From assembly GCA_040264895.1 (NCBI GenBank), contig JBDQHL010000055.1, positions 1 to 9,979 on the forward strand: a stretch of 9,979 bases of DNA, given 5' to 3'. Below the pieces are notes generated by a model. It was not told the origin of the DNA. It saw nothing but the letters and a program-made list of their open reading frames with translations, and ran no database searches. Shown here one piece after another: positions 1-6,893 of this stretch. A program made the position numbers and the translations under genes. This stretch comes from PGYR01 sp040264895. Lineage in GTDB: Bacteria; Bacteroidota; Ignavibacteria; Kapaibacteriales; UBA2268. Each line of letters begins with the position of its first letter. Position 1 is the stretch's first letter.

Positions 1-187
1 GTATTTACTTCCAAAGGTTAGTACTGAAGAGCGATTAGCATCAATTGTTAACAGAGCTAAAAGTAACTCTGGTTTCAATTCATCTTCATGGGAACAACTT
101 TATAATTCAAAAAATGAAAGTTGTATTAATTACATAAATGAATTACTAAAAGAAATTTCTAAACTTCCAGATATTAATTTATCATAA
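1..187 (+). CDS. C-terminal end of a probable DUF1800 family protein (5' end outside window)
   Basis: An open frame enters from the left edge (first full codon at base 2) and stops at TAA 185-187, leaving 61 visible residues. The tail begins YLLPKVSTEERLASI and ends NELLKEISKLPDINLS. A 'LLP' segment followed by a helix, a W-containing segment and a final amphipathic helix ending in a 'LPExQLS'-like motif resembles the C-terminus of DUF1800 proteins. DUF1800 genes very often sit directly upstream of DUF1501 genes, and the next gene here is DUF1501 after only 16 bp, which is the stronger argument. No function is firmly established for DUF1800. No T9SS sorting tail is present on this fragment. 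The reading frame is certain; the family call is moderate and rests partly on context. Confidence 0.55.
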   Translation, partial: YLLPKVSTEERLASIVNRAKSNSGFNSSSWEQLYNSKNESCINYINELLKEISKLPDINLS

Positions 188-203
188 TCACAAGAGTATA
201 GAT

Positions 204-1793
204 ATGAAAAGAAGAGATTTTATAACAACGTCAATGGCAACTGGAGCAGCACTAAGTGTTCCATTAAAATTACGTTCGCAACCCAAAGGAATGAATACTA
301 TACAAAGCTCTAGTGATTTTTTAGAAGATGATAGTGTTATGATTCTGATAGATTTATTTGGTGGTAATGATGGTTTAAATACAGTTATACCATTATTTCA
401 AGATGAATATTATAATCTTAGACCCAATATTGCAATAGACCCAGAGGACGCAGTAAGATTCCAAAGTACAGATTTGTATTTACATCCTGCATTAGTAAAT
501 AATATAGAAAATGAAGGCTTTTTAGGGCTACTTAGAAACGGTAATTTGGCAGTTATTGAAAGAGTTGGTTACGAAAATTATACTATGTCACATTTTAGAT
601 CTTCTGATATTTGGTCTAGTGGTATTATTAGTACTGATCCAAATGTGAAACTATTAGATGGATGGCTAGGCCGATATTTTGCATCTAAATTAGATAATTT
701 CCCATTTGAGATTCCAGAGCACCCACTTGGAATATCAATAGGTGGTGAGGTACCTTTAGTTTTACGCTCTGAAAAGGGGCATATGGGAATATCACTAACT
801 AACCCTACACAATTTTATAATATGGGAATTGGTAAAGCTCCATTTGAATCAAAATTAAATGATGATAGTTATTATGCTAATGAATATAATTTTATTCATA
901 CCATAGCAGAGCAATCAGAAATATACTCAAGTGAAATAAAAGTAGCCTTTGATAAAGGAAAGAATATGGTTCAATATCCTCAAAGTGGTTTAGCTTCAAA
1001 ATTAGGTCTAATAGCCAAATTAATCTCTGGTGGTTTAAAAACTAAAGTATATCATCTTAGACTAAGTAGCTTTGATTCTCATGTTCAACAAATGAATGAT
1101 CCTATGTCTGGTCAACATCCTATATTATTGGGACAGTTATCTGAAGCAATATCTAAGTTTATGGTTGATGCTACTTTACAAGGTTTTGCTCATAGAGTCG
1201 CGGGTCTTACTACATCAGAATTTGGAAGAAGGGCATATGACAATGGTAGTAGAGGATCTGATCATGGTGCTAGTAATGTTATGTTTATGTTTGCTCACGA
1301 TGATAATATTGACTCAGGTAGAAAGGGAGATCCACCCAATCTAAGTGATTTGGACGGAAATGGAAATCCAAGATTCCAATTTGATTTTAGAAGGTTATAC
1401 ACTGACTTTATAGAAACATGGTTTGGTGGTAGTCAAAATGATGTTACAGACATATTTGGAGAACCAATACTACCTATGGGTATATTGAAACCAAGAGTAA
1501 AAACTCATGTCAAAGACTTAGTATATAACTCAGGAAGACCTGGGGTGCAACTATATCCAAATCCAAAATATCAATCTGAAACTAGCTTCTTAAGGTTTGA
1601 TTTAGTTGAGTCAGGATCAGTAGAAATTAATATTTATTCAGTTGATGGAAGAATAGTAAAAACACTTCACAATGGCTATTTAAATAGTGGACAAAATAAA
1701 TTTGAAATCAACGGATTGAGATCAGGTTCTTACTCAGTAGTTATTTCAATTAATAACAGAAGATATAGCTCACCATTAAAAGTAGTAAAATGA
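204..1793 (+). CDS. DUF1501 family secreted protein with Tat-like signal and T9SS C-terminal sorting domain
   Basis: This is a 529-residue protein. The N-terminus MKRRDFITTSMATGAALS is twin-arginine-like (RRDF, then a mildly hydrophobic stretch to about residue 20), which supports the ATG at 204 as start; a weak AAGAG lies at 192-196. DUF1501 hallmarks follow in order: LFGGNDGLNTVIP (51-63), HPAL (94-97), GYENYTMSHFRSSDIW (122-137), DSHVQQ (291-296), SEFGRRAYDNGSRGSDHG (338-355) and DFRRLYTDFIETWF (394-407). DUF1501 is related to the alkaline phosphatase/sulfatase superfamily, and the Asp/His-rich motifs could bind metal, but no reaction is established. Residues 447-529 form a type A T9SS sorting domain, so the protein is predicted to be exported and secreted or anchored at the cell surface. 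I found no cysteine in it. The stop overlaps the next start by 4 bp (ATGA), and a probable DUF1800 gene ends 16 bp upstream, indicating one operon. Family assignment is secure; the role is unknown. Confidence 0.92.
   Translation: MKRRDFITTSMATGAALSVPLKLRSQPKGMNTIQSSSDFLEDDSVMILIDLFGGNDGLNTVIPLFQDEYYNLRPNIAIDPEDAVRFQSTDLYLHPALVNNIENEGFLGLLRNGNLAVIERVGYENYTMSHFRSSDIWSSGIISTDPNVKLLDGWLGRYFASKLDNFPFEIPEHPLGISIGGEVPLVLRSEKGHMGISLTNPTQFYNMGIGKAPFESKLNDDSYYANEYNFIHTIAEQSEIYSSEIKVAFDKGKNMVQYPQSGLASKLGLIAKLISGGLKTKVYHLRLSSFDSHVQQMNDPMSGQHPILLGQLSEAISKFMVDATLQGFAHRVAGLTTSEFGRRAYDNGSRGSDHGASNVMFMFAHDDNIDSGRKGDPPNLSDLDGNGNPRFQFDFRRLYTDFIETWFGGSQNDVTDIFGEPILPMGILKPRVKTHVKDLVYNSGRPGVQLYPNPKYQSETSFLRFDLVESGSVEINIYSVDGRIVKTLHNGYLNSGQNKFEINGLRSGSYSVVISINNRRYSSPLKVVK
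1542..1790 (+). other. T9SS type A C-terminal sorting domain of the DUF1501 protein
   Basis: Residues 447-529 begin with VQLYPNP, continue with a beta-rich core containing INIYSVDGRIVKTL and LRSGSYSVVI, and end in the basic tail LKVVK. This order (YPNP start, 'iyd..G..v', 'l..G.Y...i', short terminal strand with Lys) is the recognised type A sorting signal removed or processed during T9SS export. It is joined to the end of the DUF1501 domain by a short linker. Confidence 0.88.
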
Positions 1794-4700
1794 TAAAATA
1801 TTTAGTCATAACGATTCTATTATTTATAAGTTCTAATGTAGAACCTTTGTTATCACAGAGTTGTAATCAATGGCCACTAACTAGATGTATTGGTAATGGA
1901 TTAGATTTTGTCAAAAATAATGGTCAATCTGCCCAATTCATGAATTTGAATAATAATGCTACATTGAATTCTATTACTAACGCTATGACAGTTGAGATGT
2001 GGGTGAAACCAAATCTTGAACAAGGAAGAAGAAACTATTTTGCAGGAAAATGGGGACCTACACTTGATAAGTCTGATGTGTGGCAATTATACTATGATAG
2101 AAATAATAGAATTGTGTTTGAACTAAATCATCCCGATTATGAATTAGGAGATGTTGATAATACTGTTGCAAAAACAGATCCTATAGACTTCAATGATGAA
2201 TGGCATCATATAGCAGCAGTTTTTGATGGAAGTACAAATGAAGCTTTAATATATTTAGATGGTGAATTAGTAGCTGAAGAAACCAATAGTAGTTATCCTA
2301 TCAGAACACTCATGCAACACGGTAATAATACTCAATTTGGTAGAGCAAATGAAATGTCTAATGATAATAGTCATAGAACATTCAGAGGAGTAATGGATGA
2401 AATCAAACTTTGGAATACTGCTTTACCTCAAACTGAAATAATTTGTGAAAAAGACAAAAGAAGAAATGGAAATGAAAATGGGTTAATTGCTTATTTTAGA
2501 TGTAATGAAGCTCCTGGTGTTTTTACAACATGTGATGTAACAGGTAATAACAAAGCAATTTTGTTATCAGGATTAACAACGACACAGTCAAAAAATGATA
2601 GACCTGAATACCGACCTTTTGTAATTACTAGTTTCAGCAGAGTTGATACTATTAAATGTGAAAGAAGAAAAAAATACAGTATTACTGTTATGGACACATC
2701 TTTATGTGGATCTCGTGCTTTTCTTTGGATTCATCCTGATTTTAGACAATATTTTGATTATTCTGCTGCTCGTGTTGATTTGCCTCCAAACCAACCTGTA
2801 ACTTTTGACTTTTACGTAGATAGTGATTTCATAGGGTCAATAAGAACATTAATAAGAGTAATAAGGGATGATGTTTGTGGCTATGACTTAGTACTTGGAA
2901 ATGATCGTTGGTGGACTATAACAAGAGAAACAGAATTAAAATATAATGCTAATACTTTAGGGTTTGGAATACTGAAAGCTCAATGTATTGAAGAACCATA
3001 TAGAGAGAAAACTATACAAGTTTGTAATAATACTAATACTTTTGGAGCTTCAAAAAATGTTATAATAACAGGTGCTAATTTTAATTTACCTCAATACTAT
3101 TCATTGGTTTCACCAAGTCTACCAGTCACTTTAGCGCCAGGAGAATGTCTCGATTTAACAGTAAGGTTTACTTCTAGAAATGAAGCTAATATCTTTTATG
3201 ACACACTAAGAGTACAATCAACTGACATCTGTGAAGGAGCTGGAATAATTCCACTTACAGGTGAAGTTGAAAACATATTAAGTCTCGTTAAGTTTGGTAC
3301 TGAAGATGAGCCAGTTGACTCATTAGATTTTGGTACAATTTGTAAAGATTTTCCATCTGATGAAGAGTTATTTTACTGGGAGAATTTATCGAGTCAAAAT
3401 ATAACAGTAACTGATGTTATAGTTCCTCAACATTTTCAATTTGTAAGATTTACACCAGGTCAGCCTCAAGTATTAGAGCCCGATAAATCGTATCAGGTGA
3501 AACTTTTAAGGTTTGTACCAACTCAAGCTGGAGACTTTCAAGATACAGTATTTATAATTGTTGATGCTGGTGTTTGTACGTTAAAAAAACCAATATTAGT
3601 TTCTGGAAGATCTATACATCCTGATTTAACATTTACAGTAGATACTGTTGATTTTGGAAATGTTTTTGTAGGACAAGAACGTGAAAGAACTATTAACATA
3701 AGAAATAATGGTATTCATGAGTTTACAGTTAGTTTTAGCCTAAGTAGAGCTGAGGTCTATTACCTCCCAGGAGGAAGATTTGCAACTATACCACCAGGTG
3801 AGGAGAGATCAGTTCGAGTGAGATTCAGACCATTGACTGATTCTTTATATTTTGATAAACTATGTTTCCAAGAAACACCTGCAACTGGTTGCTATTCATC
3901 TGGTTGTATTACACTAAAAGGTACAGGAATAATAGATAAGTTTGAATTCAATCCTGATGTAATGAAGGTAGAAAATGTAATTGCATGTCAAGATTCAATT
4001 GAAGATGTTTATATCGTAAATAAATCACCTGTGAGTCTAAACTTAGATGAATTTAACCTCATTGATCCACAAGGTAAGTTTAACATAATTGAACCTGTTT
4101 CAGATATACCATCTCTTGCTACTTATAGTACTGATCTAGCATCGGGTGATAGCATTCTATTTAGATTTGTATACACACCAAATGACTTAGTTAGTGATAG
4201 GGTAGACAAAGCATTTTTGAATTATAAAGATAACGATGGGGAAGAGTGGACTGCACAAATAGTTGGAAGTTCGGCTCTACCTAAGTTATTCATGGAAGAT
4301 AATAATGCTTTTGGTACTATTGAGGTAGGTGAAACACCTACTAAAGAAATTATATTGGAAAATATATCTTCAATACCTGTGCATTTGGATAGCTTAAATA
4401 TAGGAGCTGGTTTTAGTATAATTTATCCAAATAATCCAATTGATATTACATTAAATCCAAGAGATACAATTCATGTAATTGTTCAATTCGAACCGTCTGC
4501 ACCAATTGACTATTCATCAGAATTAATTTCATATAGTAGCTCACCATGTCCAGTAGAAAACAGAGCAAGTTTTTCTGGAAGAGGAAAAATAATACCTTTA
4601 GAAATTATTAATACATTAGTAACTTTTGGTTTTGTTAAAAATTGTGAATGTGAATCAGCTAATATAGTTCTATCTAATAATTCTAGAGTGAATGATGCTG

Positions 4701-6883
4701 TCATAGATTCTATGTGGATAGATGGCGTTGGGGTAATTGGTGTTGCATATCCTCAGTATTTCACTTGGGAATCAAAATATGCCAATAATGGAAACGAAAT
4801 GCCATATAGTATTCCTCCATTGGAGAAGGATTCTGTAAAAATAACTTATTGTCCGAAGTCACCATCAATTAGGGATAGTTTGGATCACTCAGCAATGATG
4901 CATATAGCTGCTCATGGAATATCACAAGATGGTCAAACAGAACCTTGGAGACTAGACCCTGCTTATGAAAGATATCTTGCAGGAAGACAAACATTAGTTT
5001 ATGAGCCAACACCTCTGTACTCTATATTTCCTCCGACTGTAGTTGATACATTTGCAGCACCAAATTTTAAAAGAATTACTATTCCAGGTATATCCTTTAA
5101 TCCTGATAGGGAGAGGATAGTTATAGACTCTATTACATTTGAACCTGATGAAAATGTTTTCTTTGCATCTGATAGCTTGGGAAGAGCTATGCCTATAACT
5201 TATAGTCCTGATGAAGATGCCTTGATGATTAGAATAGATTTCAAGCCTAGAGTATATAGAGATTATGAGGCAAAGGTCAAAATACACTTTTCAGAGCCTT
5301 GTGAAGGAATTGATACTACAATGATAGTGTTTGGTAGTGGATTTGCTACACCATTTACTATGCCATTTGATTTTAAACAAGCTGTAGATACCATAACAAA
5401 CTATGATGTTATTAGTTGTGATACTTTATATTTACCAATATTTGCATCTAGACAAGTACCTGCTAAAATAATTGATATTGATTATCAAGTTCATTACGAT
5501 ACTACTCTTTTTGACTTTATAGGTGTCGAGAGTAATTATATTGATTTCAATGGTAATCCTGAATTAGATTTGTGTACTCAGTATGACACAAAAGTAAATG
5601 CTTTCAAAACAGACAGTTCAACTGTTTATTTTGAACTGGATAATTTTTGCCAAGTAGATTCTATAACTCCACTCTGTTATGCAAAATTTACTCCTATAGT
5701 TAATCAAACAGTTAGTACAACATTTGCATTAGATAGTTTTAAATTTGATTCAAAAGGTGTCATTATTTATGAACTACTTCACGATAGAGCAACAATTGGT
5801 GCTACTATTCTAAATTCTGACTTTAGTATATTGGATGATATTGATTTTGATACAGTAAATGTATTGGATTGCAGATTAGATACCTTTAGAATAGAAAATA
5901 TTGGAGACGTACCTTATAATCTATCAGATGTTCTAAATTTACCTCCAGATGTTAGTTTAGTTGAAATAATTCCAAATAAATCTGACACTATTTATCCTGG
6001 AATGATTTCTGAAGTAATTGTTGAATTTTGTCCAAAACAAATAGGCGAATATTACAGCCTTTCAAACTCAATTATTATAGATCCTTGTTTGATGATTGAT
6101 TCAAATAATATTCAGGGTTATGGTTATGCACCACCATTCGAATTATTATCAGATGTAGATGAAAATGGATTTTCTATTCCAGATACTTTACATGGTATAA
6201 TAGGGGATACAGTTATTATTCCTTTATATATAAATAATGATGTAATGGCAATTTACAATGGACAAACTCATTGGATGATAGATATGACTTTTGATTTGAA
6301 TGTACAATATGATCCCTACTCACTAATGTATATGGATGCAAGTAATACTTTAAATTCTGGTAATGTTGATTTTGACTTAGTAAATCATGGAAACTTAAAT
6401 GTATTTTATACAGATGTAGATACTCTTAGAGCTGGTCAAGTAGCAGAATTAACAATGTTGGTTACTATTCCGAAAGATACAACAACTCTACTTGATGTTA
6501 CTGTTAGTAATTTTGGTTCTGATTATATTTACTTTTTAGATATCTTTAGCTCAAAAGAGAATAATTCATTTAACTCTGGTGAGAAGTGTGATATATCCCA
6601 CGTAGTCTATAAGAATACCAATAGTTTACGTCAGAATTATCCTAATCCTTTTGATAAAGTTACTAATATAGATTTTGAGTTAATTGAGAAAGATATTCCA
6701 ATTCTTGAGGTTTATGATGCTTCAGGATATAAAGTTAAAACTCTGTTAAATGGTAATAAGTCATTTGAATCGGGTAACTATAGTATAGTATTAAATTCAA
6801 AGAACTTATTACCTGGTCATTACTTCTATTTATTAAAAACAATAAAGGGAACAGAGACTAAGAAACTAATTATTAGCAAATAA
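1790..6883 (+). CDS. Giant T9SS-secreted multidomain protein: LamG domain, ASH/choice-of-anchor D repeats, cohesin-like domains
   Basis: This 1697-residue protein starts at an ATG overlapping the DUF1501 stop by 4 bp; no Shine-Dalgarno is visible, so coupled translation is likely. Residues 1-24 form a Sec signal peptide (MIKYLVITILLFISS core), which confirms the start. Residues about 36-262 are a LamG/concanavalin-like fold (TVEMWVKP, EWHHIAAVFDG, ALIYLDGELV, GVMDEIKLWNTAL). From about 383 to 1186 there are around seven ASH/'choice-of-anchor D'-type beta-sandwiches, recognisable by DFGNVFVGQERERTINIRNNG (621-641), FGTIEVGETPTKEI (841-854) and G-x-G domain ends. Another lies at about 1345-1445. 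Two cohesin-like segments lie at about 1205-1342 and 1452-1588. Residues 1613-1697 are a type A T9SS sorting domain. I count 31 cysteines by eye, fitting an oxidised extracellular location. It is probably a surface adhesin, glycan-binding or structural protein; no catalytic domain is visible. Repeat boundaries are approximate, and no specific ligand can be named. Confidence 0.88.
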   Translation: MIKYLVITILLFISSNVEPLLSQSCNQWPLTRCIGNGLDFVKNNGQSAQFMNLNNNATLNSITNAMTVEMWVKPNLEQGRRNYFAGKWGPTLDKSDVWQLYYDRNNRIVFELNHPDYELGDVDNTVAKTDPIDFNDEWHHIAAVFDGSTNEALIYLDGELVAEETNSSYPIRTLMQHGNNTQFGRANEMSNDNSHRTFRGVMDEIKLWNTALPQTEIICEKDKRRNGNENGLIAYFRCNEAPGVFTTCDVTGNNKAILLSGLTTTQSKNDRPEYRPFVITSFSRVDTIKCERRKKYSITVMDTSLCGSRAFLWIHPDFRQYFDYSAARVDLPPNQPVTFDFYVDSDFIGSIRTLIRVIRDDVCGYDLVLGNDRWWTITRETELKYNANTLGFGILKAQCIEEPYREKTIQVCNNTNTFGASKNVIITGANFNLPQYYSLVSPSLPVTLAPGECLDLTVRFTSRNEANIFYDTLRVQSTDICEGAGIIPLTGEVENILSLVKFGTEDEPVDSLDFGTICKDFPSDEELFYWENLSSQNITVTDVIVPQHFQFVRFTPGQPQVLEPDKSYQVKLLRFVPTQAGDFQDTVFIIVDAGVCTLKKPILVSGRSIHPDLTFTVDTVDFGNVFVGQERERTINIRNNGIHEFTVSFSLSRAEVYYLPGGRFATIPPGEERSVRVRFRPLTDSLYFDKLCFQETPATGCYSSGCITLKGTGIIDKFEFNPDVMKVENVIACQDSIEDVYIVNKSPVSLNLDEFNLIDPQGKFNIIEPVSDIPSLATYSTDLASGDSILFRFVYTPNDLVSDRVDKAFLNYKDNDGEEWTAQIVGSSALPKLFMEDNNAFGTIEVGETPTKEIILENISSIPVHLDSLNIGAGFSIIYPNNPIDITLNPRDTIHVIVQFEPSAPIDYSSELISYSSSPCPVENRASFSGRGKIIPLEIINTLVTFGFVKNCECESANIVLSNNSRVNDAVIDSMWIDGVGVIGVAYPQYFTWESKYANNGNEMPYSIPPLEKDSVKITYCPKSPSIRDSLDHSAMMHIAAHGISQDGQTEPWRLDPAYERYLAGRQTLVYEPTPLYSIFPPTVVDTFAAPNFKRITIPGISFNPDRERIVIDSITFEPDENVFFASDSLGRAMPITYSPDEDALMIRIDFKPRVYRDYEAKVKIHFSEPCEGIDTTMIVFGSGFATPFTMPFDFKQAVDTITNYDVISCDTLYLPIFASRQVPAKIIDIDYQVHYDTTLFDFIGVESNYIDFNGNPELDLCTQYDTKVNAFKTDSSTVYFELDNFCQVDSITPLCYAKFTPIVNQTVSTTFALDSFKFDSKGVIIYELLHDRATIGATILNSDFSILDDIDFDTVNVLDCRLDTFRIENIGDVPYNLSDVLNLPPDVSLVEIIPNKSDTIYPGMISEVIVEFCPKQIGEYYSLSNSIIIDPCLMIDSNNIQGYGYAPPFELLSDVDENGFSIPDTLHGIIGDTVIIPLYINNDVMAIYNGQTHWMIDMTFDLNVQYDPYSLMYMDASNTLNSGNVDFDLVNHGNLNVFYTDVDTLRAGQVAELTMLVTIPKDTTTLLDVTVSNFGSDYIYFLDIFSSKENNSFNSGEKCDISHVVYKNTNSLRQNYPNPFDKVTNIDFELIEKDIPILEVYDASGYKVKTLLNGNKSFESGNYSIVLNSKNLLPGHYFYLLKTIKGTETKKLIISK
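6626..6880 (+). other. T9SS type A C-terminal sorting domain of the giant protein
   Basis: Residues 1613-1697 start LRQNYPNPFDKVTNIDFEL and continue through ILEVYDASGYKVKTLL and LLPGHYFYLL to the terminal strand TKKLIISK. This is an almost textbook type A sorting domain, closer to consensus than the tail of the upstream DUF1501 protein. Confidence 0.95.
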
Positions 6884-6893
6884 AAAAAATTAA

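Noticed and set aside
1096..1344. Open frame of 82 codons on the + strand inside the DUF1501 gene.
   Set aside because: It is out of frame with a strongly supported DUF1501 coding region and encodes a low-complexity Leu/Met-rich product, a typical shadow.
1850..1866. Possible lipoprotein signal at the giant protein N-terminus (SQS-Cys at residue 25).
   Set aside because: The -3 to -1 residues S-Q-S do not fit a standard lipobox, and the protein has a T9SS sorting tail, so a Sec/SPase I signal is more likely.
2547..2567. Perfect inverted repeat ATAACAAA / TTTGTTAT with a 5-nt loop.
   Set aside because: It lies inside the giant coding frame just after the LamG region, has a weak A-T stem and no neighbouring regulatory context. 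It is best explained by chance.
4994..5287. Open frame of 97 codons on the - strand inside the giant gene.
   Set aside because: It is antisense to a continuous multidomain frame, has no recognisable motif and is rich in Ile/Tyr/Ser/Arg as expected from AT-rich antisense reading.
5613..5625. Short palindrome ACAGT-TCA-ACTGT.
   Set aside because: Only 5 bp per arm, inside a coding region, with no second copy noticed.
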